Shown here: piece after piece, positions 9,301-18,071 of the stretch
How the letters are laid out: each line of letters begins with the position of its first letter
How positions within the stretch are numbered: position 1 is the stretch's first letter
Source of the DNA: Phocaeicola_A sp045647865
GTDB taxonomy: Bacteria > Bacteroidota > Bacteroidia > Bacteroidales > Bacteroidaceae
Assembly: GCA_045647865.1 (NCBI GenBank)
Contig: JAZRMW010000061.1
Coordinates: 124,001-188,000 of the forward strand
Length of the DNA: 64,000 nucleotides
Reading direction: 5' to 3'
Position numbers and translations under genes: made by a program
The notes under the pieces: model-generated
Told to the model about the DNA's origin: nothing
Databases searched by the model: none
What the model saw: the letters and a program-made list of their open reading frames with translations, nothing else

Positions 9301-9475
9301 CATCCAACGATTCGCATTCACCGCATGAATATCGTTTGGACGGTAATGTAAGGGTGGTATGATAGGGTTCCTTGTTTATTCCTACGACTTGTGGATTTTC
9401 CCAATCGTTCACTTCTTGAGCTTGAGTTGCATAGCCTAAAGTGAAGAGTAGGAATGTGAAAAGTATTTTTATCAT
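6371..9475 (-). CDS. lacZ: Secreted GH2 beta-galactosidase
   Basis: Hydrolyses terminal non-reducing beta-galactosides. I choose the ATG at 9473-9475 (MIKILFTFLLFTLGYATQAQ), which opens with a clear signal peptide, over an in-frame ATG 60 bases upstream. That gives 1034 residues, the LacZ length. Order: GH2 sugar-binding domain (GMWKFRWYP, YYLHFAGVESAMYVWVNG), Ig-like domain, TIM barrel, linker domain, and the beta-galactosidase small-chain domain (ENYPDRKSSEFIGEYSL). Acid/base Glu479 lies in SLGNEGG and nucleophile Glu540 in MREYAYAGGNS, matching E461 and E537 of E. coli LacZ. The gene follows the esterase by 67 bases, probably in one operon. The signal peptide points to the periplasm, so it likely trims galactose from imported oligosaccharides. 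Confidence 0.95.
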   Translation of the reverse strand: MIKILFTFLLFTLGYATQAQEVNDWENPQVVGINKEPYHTTLTLPSKRYSCGECESLDGMWKFRWYPRPEQRTIEFYEQGFDISGWDEIVVPGEWQMQGYGIPIYTNWTLPFKKDQPFVMGEPPTDYYTYVNRNPVGQYITSFKVEGPMKEKSYYLHFAGVESAMYVWVNGHKVGYSENSMAPAEFNITPYVQEGDNKLAVEVYSYSDGSYLEDQDMWRLSGIFRSVDLWTRPDVHIADYTITAIPNDDYSNAPAKINFQVANLSKKSKKNIELKVAINGKDNKGKTVSYDFTQNIKKIESGANTSVEVVINLDNPSLWSSEKPNLYDVEITLSNKGEELEHFNNHLGVRKIEKKGEIIYYNGKPIKIKGVNRHEFHPRTGRTMDRATMELDLKMIKQANINLVRTSHYPDEPLFYELCDIYGLYVMDEANQESHEYGLRNRELGDNPDWTIQHLDRAESLVARDKNWPCVLIWSLGNEGGKGINSIAMAEKVRAMDSTRLVFSDTDREISDFYDDGYIHPDRVAALSKQITDKPFFMREYAYAGGNSLGNYKDYADVIDADPSNFGGAIWEWCDHGIAKKRGSNVLKYGTNPFALTLEDDEYFAYGGDFGDVPHSSTTCLNGIVRADRVPHPQYYEVQKVNQYLNFELVSSSNIHVINSYHFTSADEFDYFYEFVDDGKVVHASEQPINTNEILEIPAFDDTKGEVFLNVYARLRRSTVWADAGFMVAKEQFLLVEKPATKFGAGTGTSSVQESDQNYQVITGKETITIEKATGHLISWKHEDSELLKEALKPYFWKPATENQKHNNYNRRLGSWRHAGEEMKTIASNVSKQDGCILLSFEKEMEIGAKYTLTYQINNEGKILVRANYQPTSEKLPLMPKFGMKMMIKPDMNAITWYGRGIHENYPDRKSSEFIGEYSLPLSDFVVNYPAPQENSNRCDVRWMSFSDGKLNLRVEGLQPLCFRAWPWLESDIEKAGHPFELPKNDFINVNIDLNIHGVGCNDGWGAQTLEKYTINANQPYSYGFILSCEEMEK

Positions 9476-9542
9476 ATGTGTATTATTTCTTTTGTTAAAA
9501 TAGAAGGTAAAAATAATCTCATGTTCTGTTGACATAATTTTT

Positions 9543-10709
9543 TTATTTCAGATTCTTCCACAAATTGGGGAGAAAACGGTAATACAAGAGGTGTTTCCAT
9601 GCTACGAGGTCGTGAGCACCATTGCTACCCACGTAATATTCGTGCTTGATGCCCATTTTGTCCAATTCTTCATGTAATTTTTGGTGTCGGGCCATTGGAC
9701 CAGTTTCGTGTGTACCAGCACCCAGGAACAGGTAGTCAATCTTGTCGTTAATATCCTTGTCGTACAACGCCGGTGTCTCTTTGACATCTATGGCAGAGCT
9801 TAACAAGCCAAAGTTGGCGAAGAGGTCCAGACAACGGAATCCTACGTACTGTGATAGGCGTCCCCCCATGGACAAACCGCTGATGGCACGGGCATGGCGA
9901 TTTTTGATGACATTATAATGTGATTCGATGTAGGGGATGATGTTTTTACGATACTCCTCTTCCATCAATGGGAAGGCCAAGTCGGTGTGCTTGGGGTGGT
10001 TACGTGTCACCATTTGGTCATTTGGGAAAACTACAATCATCGGTTTTGCCTTTCCTTCAGCTATGAGGTTGTCAAGAATAAAGTTGGCCTTCCCGTGCAT
10101 GACCCATGTCTCTGTCAAGTCGCCCGAACCTCCCATTAAGTAAAGGGTCGGATATTTCTTCTTAGGGTCATAATTGGCGGGAGTATATACAATCATGTCG
10201 CGCACACCCTTTGTCACTTCTGAATAGTAATAGTGTGTGGTAAGACTACCATGAGGCACGTCAGGCTTGGCATCGTAGAAGGCTGGTTCATCGTCGTGCA
10301 CATGCAGAATACTGAAGGCTGGCATAGCAGCATGTCCGATGTATGTATTGTTAGGATCTACATTCTGCACACCATCGATGATGAAATAGTAGAAATAGAT
10401 TTCAGGTTCCAATGGACCAATGGTCAGTGTCCACAATCCGTCGGCATTTTTGGTGAAAGGTACACGTTTACGTGCTTCGGCTCCTACGAACATGTTGCCG
10501 GTGAGTAATACCTCTTGGGCTTTTGGAGCACGCAGGCGGAAGGTTACCGTATGGTCGTCGTGTACTTCGGGGGATATGACATTACAACTGAATGGTGTGA
10601 TGTTTTCTGTATTTTTCTGAGGAGCCCAATCTACGTTGACGTGTGATTGTTGGGCATAGAGTGTGATGGCAGATAGAATCATCAATAGGGATAATGCATA
10701 CTTTTTCAT
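9543..10709 (-). CDS. Secreted CE1/IroE-like carbohydrate esterase
   Basis: 388 residues from the ATG at 10707-10709; the N-terminus MKKYALSLLMILSAITLYAQ is a signal peptide. Residues about 40-130 form an E-set/CBM48-like domain (VTFRLRAPKAQEVLLTGNM, YFYYFIIDG), the usual N-terminal module of Bacteroidetes feruloyl-esterase-type enzymes. The alpha/beta-hydrolase follows: YPTLYLMGGSGD (oxyanion region), SGLSMGG (nucleophile Ser), FLGAGTHE, and GAHDLVAW with the probable catalytic His. It would remove acyl groups (feruloyl or acetyl) from a plant polysaccharide before the downstream beta-galactosidase acts. The exact substrate is unknown. First gene of the repeat-flanked pair. Confidence 0.85.
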   Translation of the reverse strand: MKKYALSLLMILSAITLYAQQSHVNVDWAPQKNTENITPFSCNVISPEVHDDHTVTFRLRAPKAQEVLLTGNMFVGAEARKRVPFTKNADGLWTLTIGPLEPEIYFYYFIIDGVQNVDPNNTYIGHAAMPAFSILHVHDDEPAFYDAKPDVPHGSLTTHYYYSEVTKGVRDMIVYTPANYDPKKKYPTLYLMGGSGDLTETWVMHGKANFILDNLIAEGKAKPMIVVFPNDQMVTRNHPKHTDLAFPLMEEEYRKNIIPYIESHYNVIKNRHARAISGLSMGGRLSQYVGFRCLDLFANFGLLSSAIDVKETPALYDKDINDKIDYLFLGAGTHETGPMARHQKLHEELDKMGIKHEYYVGSNGAHDLVAWKHLLYYRFLPNLWKNLK

Positions 10710-10749
10710 ACAATAATGTTTGTTTGTGGTAATAGATATGTTATTTCTG

Positions 10750-10780
10750 CAAAAGTAGGATTTATTTACTAAATAACAAA
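10750..10780 (-). promoter_or_regulatory. Promoter of esterase-lacZ operon
   Basis: On the minus strand, TTTG (10777-10780), a 19-base spacer, then TACTTTTG (10750-10757): a full match to the Bacteroidetes consensus. The esterase ATG is 41 bases downstream. Confidence 0.8.
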
Positions 10781-10850
10781 GAATTGAATGGAAAAACAAA
10801 AAGAAAAAGCCTGTCCATCTGTATTTGCAAGCAGATACCTTGAGTATCAG

Positions 10851-10916
10851 CATCAATGTGCAAAGGGCATTGGATACACAGCTTACTCTACTTTGAATTC
10901 GTCAAACTCACGTTAA
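10851..10916 (+). repeat. 66-bp direct repeat, copy B
   Basis: Partner of 6291-6356 with five substitutions. Sequence on either side of the two copies differs, so the unit boundaries are sharp. It lies upstream of both the esterase promoter (minus) and the giant surface-protein promoter (plus). Confidence 0.9.
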
Positions 10917-10964
10917 AATTGAAAATTTTTGAACAAAAATAATACAAGTTAACAAAATAAAACG

Positions 10965-11191
10965 TATCTTTGTCCACTTTCTTATCATTACAGTCCTCAA
11001 AGCAGGCAGCAAGTCCTCGAAATAAAGGACACTTGACTTATGGATGCGTCAAAAAGACTTTTCCGGTTTAAGCCCGGACTTCTTATACACAAGTGCTGCT
11101 CCGAAACAGATTCAGGGAGTGACAGGCGTGTAAAGAACTTAAAGATGTGAAGAACCAAATTAACTCTATTTATTAACTAATTTTTTTAACT
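10965..11191 (+). promoter_or_regulatory. Promoter and long structured leader of the giant surface protein
   Basis: TATCTTTG at 10965-10972 is a perfect -7 box; the -33 element is poor. The leader is about 210 bases and contains three plausible hairpins. The first is CAAGTCCT with AGGAC..CTTG around 11010-11040. The second is AAGA..TCCGG with CCGGA..TCTT around 11067-11096. The third is ACAC..CTCC with GGAG..GTGT around 11095-11135. I do not recognise a known riboswitch. A cis-acting stability or regulatory role is inference. The rest of the 10710-11191 gap holds repeat copy B and the divergent esterase promoter. Confidence 0.5.
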
Positions 11192-14100
11192 ATGCGAATT
11201 TTTAACAAGATGAAGAAGATGTTGCTCGTTGCAGCAGCATTGTTCGCTGTTAATGGTGCTTTCGCAGAGTCCAAGACTGTAAATTATATACAGAATGACA
11301 AGGACAATCTGCCAGGCGCTGAAGCAGTGAATGTTTCGCTTGATGCCATTTCGTTCGGTTACTTAGGTGACGCGAATGGTTGGGATGTCAAAGGGAACAA
11401 ACAAAATTACTCGGGAAATTCCTACACACATTATGTGTCAGGAAAAAGTAATCCCACTGTGACTGATGGTGTGCCCACTGCTGGATCAGTAATGGGTTTT
11501 GTGCCTAAGTTTGACGGCCAAATTGCACTTTGTATGGTCGTTAACAAGGGTAAATCTACTTTTGTTTTGGAAGATGGTGTAGGTCTTTCAACAGATATTA
11601 AGGTTAATGGCAAATGGAATGATGGTTCTGTAGCTGATACAACTATCATTTCTGGTGGTAAGATCTTGAGAGATAAAGTATATGGAATCCTCACATTTGA
11701 TGTGAAAGCCAACAAGCAATATTATGTATATTGTACAGGCTCTAAGATGGGTTATTATGGTTTCTCTTACACTTACGATGATGCTCCTGCCGCTCCCGCT
11801 CTCGACTTCACTGCTTGCAATGAGGCTATTGCTTGGGCAAATGCAGAGAAAGCCAAATTGAATGCCGAGGACGAATATGAGGCTATGGTAATTGCGGAAA
11901 TCGGCAATGCTATTGGTTCATTGCAGGAGGCTATGACTGACCCCGAGGTAACTCAGGAAGACCTTGACCGTTATGCTGGATTGATCAAAGAGCAGGTTCA
12001 AGGCTATATCGACATGCTTCCTGCTTTGAAATTGCAACCTGTAGCAGACAAAGCAATGGAAGATGGATGGGCACTCTATGAGTCTTATCCCGAAGATATC
12101 CGTACAGACAATGCTGGTTTGGCTACTGCTTTGCAGGCATTGCGTCGTTCTGTTACTCAAGAAAATATCGATGCTGTAAATGCTGCAATGATTGCATTCA
12201 AGGCTGAGAATGATGCAAATATGGATGCTGCAGCAGGTGATGCTGAAACTGTAGAGTTGACAGAAGACCTGTTCAAGGCTTGGGATAAAATTGGTGCTGA
12301 TGCACAAGTAACCGGCGATGCAACTTCAGAAATGGGTATTGGTAAGGAAATCGGAGGTGGTGCTATGGTATATGGTGCTTCTACTGTTGATCCTTTATTG
12401 TACGCTGATTTGAGTGCATACGAGAAGATGATTATTGAAGGAACTCCTGGCATTGTTGTCCGCGTTTTGATGAATCGCGAATTAGGAGGAGAACCTGGAA
12501 GTTTTAATGGTGCTCTTGTTGAAGTTAAGCCTACCATCGGTCAAGATGGTAAAGCAGAAGTGGATTTCACCACTTATGATTATGTTCACTTGAATGCAAT
12601 GAAGACCGATTGGGGTAGTGCAGCAGGAACAATCACCAAGATTTCACTCGTTAAGGCCGCTGGGCCTGAAGTTCCCGCCGCTGACTCTTTGAATGTTAGC
12701 GATGTAACTGTTTTGGCTGCTGGCAAGACATACGTTCTTGGCAAGAAGAACAATATGTACAAGGTGAAGTTCACTGCCGAGAAGGATGGTTTCTTGACTA
12801 TCGCTCCTTCACAGAAGATTAGCAGCACCAGCTTGAAGATTAACGGTGCAAGCTCAAGCTTCACCAAGGATGCTAACGGTGGTATCACGAAGAAGGGTAT
12901 GGCAGCCGGTAGCGTGTTCGAAGGAACATACTACACTGGTGGTACTCCCTCTGCCGAGAACGTTTATGAGCTGGTTGTAACCTTCGAGGAAGGTACTCCT
13001 TACTCTCCGTTGGCTATGAAGTTGGCAAGCCCCGCAGATGGTGGCGAATGGTCAGGTGCCGCTCAGTACAAGAACTATGGTACTAAGGGTGTGCCCCACT
13101 ATGAGTACTCTTCTATCATCAGCAATGATGTGAAGGCTACTGTAAAGGTTGGTGAAACTGTTTATGAGAATATCAAAGTTACAGTCGATGGTTACAATCC
13201 AAATCTGGATATCACAGCATTGCCCGACACGTTGAACAAGGCTATCGCTGCCGGTCTTATCAAGGCTGGTGAGACTTTCACTCTGACTCTTTCTAATATT
13301 GTTGACAAGGAGTTTGCAGCCAACACATTGGCCGACCAGACTTTCACCTATACATTGGCTTCTACTGCTTGTACAGGTGTTAATCCTGCTCCCAACACAG
13401 GCCGTTCCGTTATGATGACAGATGTTACCTTCTCATTCGATGGTACTGTAGCTCTCGCTGACACTGCCAAGTTCTACATGGTGAACCTCTTCAACAATGA
13501 GGTTACTGAACTGACCGGTGAAGTGGTTGAAGGTACAAGCGTGAAGGTTACTGTTCCTGCTATCGAAGGTCTGTTGCCTCGTCTGTACAATATTGTTGCT
13601 GAGGGTGTGACAACAGCTGAGGGTGACAAGGTTATCACTTACGGTAACGAGCCCGGCAAATTGGTTGCTTCTTACGGTACAAGTAACGGATTCTTCAAGG
13701 CGACTACCAGCCTCCAGAACTGGGGTCAGGTTTGCAGCTTGAAGGGCTTCACAGCCACTTATCCCGGTGCAGTGATGAAGGTTGACGGTATTGCTACTAA
13801 ACCTATCGCTATCACCAAGTTGAATATGAATACTTACGAAGATGAGGAAATCCCTGGTGTAACTCTGAACTACACTATCAGCGAAGAGAACCCCAATGTC
13901 ATTGTCTTCACTTTGAGCGAGCCTATCACAGAAGTTGGCACATACTCTATCTCTGTTCCTCAGAAGCATTTCTGGGCTAAGGATACTTACACTGAAGAGG
14001 ATGCCAAGCTCTCTACTCCTAAGTATGCTTACTATCAGGCAGCCATCACACTCAATATCGACGTGGTTGAACCTACAGCTACTGACGTAACTGACAAGTT

Positions 14101-17100
14101 GGTGAACCCGAACTTTGACGATGCTGATGCCAACAAGGGCTGGACAGCCGGTTCTAAGAGCCTTGCATTCGGTACCTCTGGTGATGCTCAGAAGTTGAAA
14201 GATGGTACAATCTTTGTTGGTAACATCGTTGAACATTGGGAGAGTGGAAACTGGACAGGTGACATTGCTCAGACTATAAAAGAATTGCCCGCCGGTGCTT
14301 ACAAGTTCACAATGGGTGCTTATGTTAATAAGGAAGGTGAAGCTTATATCTTTGCCAACGATTCACTCTCATTGCCTATTGAAGCTACTAAGGTTGGCGA
14401 ATACACTGTATTTGCCGAATTGGCAGAAGGTGCAGACCTTAAGGTTGGTTTCAAGAACGTATCTGGTATCAATTGGATTTGCCTTGACAATGCTCACCTC
14501 TATTATTATGGTGAAGGCACTACTGTCGATATGGCTCTCAAGGCAGATTGGGAGGTTATTCTCGCTGCTGTAGAAGAGGCTAAGGCTGCTTATGCTAATC
14601 CTATTGAAGTGGAAGCTTTGGATGCTGCTGTTGCTGCTGCCAAGATTGGTACAATTCAGGAATATCTGGCTTCTGTTAAGGTTGTGAACGATGCTATCGC
14701 AGCCTTCAAGAAGGTGAATGATGCAGAAGTTGCATACCAGACTTTGGTTGCTACTTTGAAAGATGCTACTGCTGATGCTCCCGTTGACGCTACAGGCTTT
14801 ATCGCTAACCCGAGCTTCGAAGCTGGTGCAGCTGCGACAGGTTGGACAACTTCTTACACTACCAACTCTGGCTGGGGTAACCACGGAGTAGTACAAAATA
14901 TTGCTGGTGCACAGGATGGTAAGAACGGTTTCGAGACTTGGTCACCTCAATTGTCAAGTGTAGATTTGCATCAGGAGGTTCGCTTGCCCGCAGGTTCATA
15001 CGTAGCAAGTGCAGCTTTGCGTACTGAATTGGCTGATCAAGTAACTAATCAGCATGTATATGTTAAGATTGGTGAGGATGTAGATTCTTCTGCTATCCTG
15101 TTGGCTCCTACTACTACATGGAACTCTTTGGAGGCATGGCAGACGCTGTCTGTAGCATTCTCTATTGAGGAGGAGACTATTGTGACTATCGGTGCAGCTT
15201 CTTCAAGCGATGGTACAGAAACTTCTAAGGGTTGGTTCCAGATTGACAACTTCCGTCTCTCTTGCACAGGTTGGGTTGATCCCGCTTTGGCTCCTGCCGT
15301 TGATTCACTGAATGCTCTTATCGCTGAGGTTGAAGCATTCCAGAAGACTCTCGACGTGACAGACGGTATGCAGGCTTCTATGAACGAATCTCTGACTACT
15401 GCCATTGCCGATGCCAAGGCTGTAGCTGAAGCTAAGGAATCTGTTGGTGCTGTAAATACAGCTCGTGGAACACTGAACAGTGTATATGTAAGTGTAATTG
15501 GTGGTATCGCCGGTGCTGAAGTTATTGCAGCCGAGGATGTATATGCTTCTTACCAGAATCCTTCTGACAATGCCGGTTTGAAGGCCGCTATCGATAAGGT
15601 TTACGAAATCTATAGCTACATCCAGACAGGTATGGGTGCAACTGCTTACACTATCAAGGATCTTGCTGATGCCGTTGAAGCTATGAAGGTAGCTAAGGAG
15701 GCATTTGTTAAGGAAAATGCTCCGATTGCAGAAGTATCTGTATCATTGACTCACACAGCTTCTTCATTCTGTGAAGGAGATGCAAATGCTTACAAGAGCA
15801 CTGTTGACACTGCGAAAGAGTATATTAATAACAGTACGTTTAATGGCACTTGGCAGGGAGCTGCTTACGCAGAATTCTCAGTTCTTCTTCCCGAAGGTAT
15901 CTCAATCAAGAGTGCAACTCTGACATGGACCGGTATCGGTGAAAGTCGCAACGCCCGTAACACGGATGTTTATTATGTGAATGCAGGAAATGCACTCGAC
16001 TATGAAGCTTTGCAAGGTGGAGCAGCGAAAGTTAACTTGGAAGCAACCAAGATAACATCTGTTACATTCCCGAAGGGTAAATCAGCTGTCTTTACTACAG
16101 ATGTAACAAGTGCTGTTGAAACGATTGTTGCTGCTGGTCAGAATTATATCATCTTTAAGTTTACTGGAAATCCTGGTGGTGGTCACCTCGCAGGAAAGGG
16201 TGATGCTGCAAATGCTCCTGTATTGACTCTTGAGACTGCTGAGTCCAGCGCGATAACTACTTACACTGTGGCGTATGTTGATGAAGCAGGTGCTGAGGTG
16301 AAAGCTGCTGATGTTTACAGCATTCTTATTGGTGAAACAGCTACTCTCGCTGACGAGAACAAGGCTGCTTTCTACAATGAAGACAAGAGTGTGAAGTATA
16401 TCTATGCTTCTTGCGATAAGGAAAGCCTTGTTGCTGTAGCTGATTCTGCTTCAAACGTTATCACTGCTACATTCCGTGAGGCAGCCAAGTACAACTATAC
16501 TGTTGAGACTACCGACGATAGTGGCAGTCTGGTAATCACAATGGGTAGCTATTCAGGCTTCGAAGGTGAGAACGTGGTTGCTCCTTATTATGCTTATGTG
16601 TTGAATGAAGCTGACAGTACTCTCTATCAGTCTGCCAAGAATGGTAAGGAATACAACAAGTATGTTGACCTGACTCAAGACAACATGAAGGTACAGGTTG
16701 CTTATACTCCGACTACCATTAAGAACATTGTTTACTATCAGGAGGCTGAGAACGTAGAGGGATTGACCAAGATTACTACCGGTAATACAGCAATCCGCAG
16801 CTCTAACTCTGCATCTGCTTATGCTGCAGAATCTGACGTGGTATTGACTACCCTTGCTCCCGGTAAGTATAAGATTGCAGCTGTTATCTATGACGCAACA
16901 AAAGCATTGAACTCTGAGTTCAGCTTCATCGCTGGTGCAGACACAGTCTTGAAGGCTGTTTCATCTGCTGCTAACTGGACAAATTGCGTATCAGAAGAGT
17001 TTACTCTGATGGCTAACACTACTCTCTCTTTGGCTAAGGGTGGTAGCGAAATGAAGGGTGTTGACCTCTTCTACATCCAGAAGACTGGTGATGTTGAGTT

Positions 17101-17902
17101 GCCCGCTAAGGTTGCTTACCTCCAGACTAAGGGTGACAAGGACGATGCTATCTACGATGCCCTCGTAGCTGCCGGTTATGCTGTAGATACTTTGGCTTAC
17201 GCTGACGTTACATTGTCTGACGAGATTATCGAGTCTGAACTCGCCGGTTACGATGTTGTAGTATTGGGTGGTTCTACCGGTTCTGGTACTAACCTCGCTA
17301 AGAACTTCAACTTGCTCTTGGGTAAGGTGAACGTACTTTCTACCAAGGCATTCTGGTATGCTAAGACTACTCCGAAGGGTACTAATGGTGGTAACCCGGG
17401 TACAGCCGCTGCTCCTTCACTCAGCTTGACTAAGGCTGCCGGTTACGAAGAACATCCTATCTACGCCGGTATCGAAGGCAATGAGTTTGCTGTATTCAAC
17501 GATATGGGTAAGGAATCTGGACGTTACCTCCAGTCTAACGGTTCGTTCGCAGAAGGTACTCCTGCACAGGCTACTATCGGTGCCAATGCTAATGGTACTG
17601 ACTGTATCGGTGAGGCTTGGGTTGACGGTAAGGGTTGGATTATCATTCCTGTTGACGGTCTCCAACCTACTGGTTACCTGACAGCTGATGGTGCACAGCT
17701 CTTTGTGAACGCTGTTGAATACCTCATCGCAGGTGGAGAATATGAATTCAATGCTATCGAAGGTGTTCGTGTAGAAGGCTCTCAGTGGCCTGCTGACATC
17801 TATGACATTCAAGGTCGTATGATCAAGAAGGCTGCATCTTCTCTCGAAGGTCTTGAAAAGGGTCTCTACCTCATCAATGGCAAGAAGTATCTTGTTAAGT
17901 AA
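11192..17902 (+). CDS. Giant secreted multidomain surface protein with C-terminal sorting-like tail
   Basis: 2236 residues with a signal peptide (MKKMLLVAAALFAVNGAFA). From the N-terminus: a beta-rich domain (about 27-200), a helical FIVAR-like stretch (205-350), beta domains, a lectin-like module from about 965 (LVNPNFDDADANKGW), more helical repeat, a second such module near 1203 (IANPSFEAGAAATGW), another helical stretch, and a DNRLRE-like segment near 1510. A carbohydrate-binding-like region follows near 1846. At about 1973-2190 lies a class I amidotransferase/ThuA-like fold (KVAYLQTKGDKDDAI, YDVVVLGGSTGSG). The end, YDIQGRMIKKA to GLYLINGKKYLVK, resembles type A T9SS sorting domains. Codon use is strongly biased (GCT, GTT, TCT), suggesting high expression. 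Likely a polysaccharide-binding or adhesive surface protein; no catalytic role is claimed. Confidence 0.8.
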   Translation: MRIFNKMKKMLLVAAALFAVNGAFAESKTVNYIQNDKDNLPGAEAVNVSLDAISFGYLGDANGWDVKGNKQNYSGNSYTHYVSGKSNPTVTDGVPTAGSVMGFVPKFDGQIALCMVVNKGKSTFVLEDGVGLSTDIKVNGKWNDGSVADTTIISGGKILRDKVYGILTFDVKANKQYYVYCTGSKMGYYGFSYTYDDAPAAPALDFTACNEAIAWANAEKAKLNAEDEYEAMVIAEIGNAIGSLQEAMTDPEVTQEDLDRYAGLIKEQVQGYIDMLPALKLQPVADKAMEDGWALYESYPEDIRTDNAGLATALQALRRSVTQENIDAVNAAMIAFKAENDANMDAAAGDAETVELTEDLFKAWDKIGADAQVTGDATSEMGIGKEIGGGAMVYGASTVDPLLYADLSAYEKMIIEGTPGIVVRVLMNRELGGEPGSFNGALVEVKPTIGQDGKAEVDFTTYDYVHLNAMKTDWGSAAGTITKISLVKAAGPEVPAADSLNVSDVTVLAAGKTYVLGKKNNMYKVKFTAEKDGFLTIAPSQKISSTSLKINGASSSFTKDANGGITKKGMAAGSVFEGTYYTGGTPSAENVYELVVTFEEGTPYSPLAMKLASPADGGEWSGAAQYKNYGTKGVPHYEYSSIISNDVKATVKVGETVYENIKVTVDGYNPNLDITALPDTLNKAIAAGLIKAGETFTLTLSNIVDKEFAANTLADQTFTYTLASTACTGVNPAPNTGRSVMMTDVTFSFDGTVALADTAKFYMVNLFNNEVTELTGEVVEGTSVKVTVPAIEGLLPRLYNIVAEGVTTAEGDKVITYGNEPGKLVASYGTSNGFFKATTSLQNWGQVCSLKGFTATYPGAVMKVDGIATKPIAITKLNMNTYEDEEIPGVTLNYTISEENPNVIVFTLSEPITEVGTYSISVPQKHFWAKDTYTEEDAKLSTPKYAYYQAAITLNIDVVEPTATDVTDKLVNPNFDDADANKGWTAGSKSLAFGTSGDAQKLKDGTIFVGNIVEHWESGNWTGDIAQTIKELPAGAYKFTMGAYVNKEGEAYIFANDSLSLPIEATKVGEYTVFAELAEGADLKVGFKNVSGINWICLDNAHLYYYGEGTTVDMALKADWEVILAAVEEAKAAYANPIEVEALDAAVAAAKIGTIQEYLASVKVVNDAIAAFKKVNDAEVAYQTLVATLKDATADAPVDATGFIANPSFEAGAAATGWTTSYTTNSGWGNHGVVQNIAGAQDGKNGFETWSPQLSSVDLHQEVRLPAGSYVASAALRTELADQVTNQHVYVKIGEDVDSSAILLAPTTTWNSLEAWQTLSVAFSIEEETIVTIGAASSSDGTETSKGWFQIDNFRLSCTGWVDPALAPAVDSLNALIAEVEAFQKTLDVTDGMQASMNESLTTAIADAKAVAEAKESVGAVNTARGTLNSVYVSVIGGIAGAEVIAAEDVYASYQNPSDNAGLKAAIDKVYEIYSYIQTGMGATAYTIKDLADAVEAMKVAKEAFVKENAPIAEVSVSLTHTASSFCEGDANAYKSTVDTAKEYINNSTFNGTWQGAAYAEFSVLLPEGISIKSATLTWTGIGESRNARNTDVYYVNAGNALDYEALQGGAAKVNLEATKITSVTFPKGKSAVFTTDVTSAVETIVAAGQNYIIFKFTGNPGGGHLAGKGDAANAPVLTLETAESSAITTYTVAYVDEAGAEVKAADVYSILIGETATLADENKAAFYNEDKSVKYIYASCDKESLVAVADSASNVITATFREAAKYNYTVETTDDSGSLVITMGSYSGFEGENVVAPYYAYVLNEADSTLYQSAKNGKEYNKYVDLTQDNMKVQVAYTPTTIKNIVYYQEAENVEGLTKITTGNTAIRSSNSASAYAAESDVVLTTLAPGKYKIAAVIYDATKALNSEFSFIAGADTVLKAVSSAANWTNCVSEEFTLMANTTLSLAKGGSEMKGVDLFYIQKTGDVELPAKVAYLQTKGDKDDAIYDALVAAGYAVDTLAYADVTLSDEIIESELAGYDVVVLGGSTGSGTNLAKNFNLLLGKVNVLSTKAFWYAKTTPKGTNGGNPGTAAAPSLSLTKAAGYEEHPIYAGIEGNEFAVFNDMGKESGRYLQSNGSFAEGTPAQATIGANANGTDCIGEAWVDGKGWIIIPVDGLQPTGYLTADGAQLFVNAVEYLIAGGEYEFNAIEGVRVEGSQWPADIYDIQGRMIKKAASSLEGLEKGLYLINGKKYLVK

Positions 17903-17933
17903 TCCCTAATAATTCTCTTTAGAATTAAATAGC

Positions 17934-17972
17934 AAAGAGGGTATGTCCATTTGGGCATACCCTCTTTTTTAT
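17934..17972 (+). terminator. Terminator after giant surface protein
   Basis: 15-bp stem (17934-17948 with 17953-17967, AAAGAGGGTATGTCC, one G-U pair), 4-base loop, followed by a T run. It lies 31 bases past the stop codon. Confidence 0.9.
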
Positions 17973-18026
17973 CAAAGCATCAAGTGATGCCATTTTTGAA
18001 TATTTGAAAGAGGTTGTCTATCCTCA

Positions 18027-18054
18027 GGAAAAGTTGGCATAAGTCAACTTTTCC
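18027..18054 (-). terminator. Hairpin after thi operon
   Basis: GGAAAAGTTG (18027-18036) pairs with CAACTTTTCC (18045-18054) across an 8-base loop, 18 bases beyond the last thi gene. The T run after it on the minus strand is weak, so it is a terminator candidate only. Confidence 0.45.
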
Positions 18055-18071
18055 TAAGGCAATGATTTTCA

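Noticed and set aside
9476..9535. Upstream ATG of the beta-galactosidase
   Set aside because: It would place 20 polar residues before a good signal peptide, so the ATG at 9475 is preferred.
10973..11191. Known riboswitch in the leader of the giant protein
   Set aside because: No core of TPP, cobalamin, SAM, FMN or similar classes was found; it stays an unclassified leader.
13433..14236. 267-codon minus-strand frame in the giant surface gene
   Set aside because: Antisense of a strongly codon-biased gene; no supporting signal.
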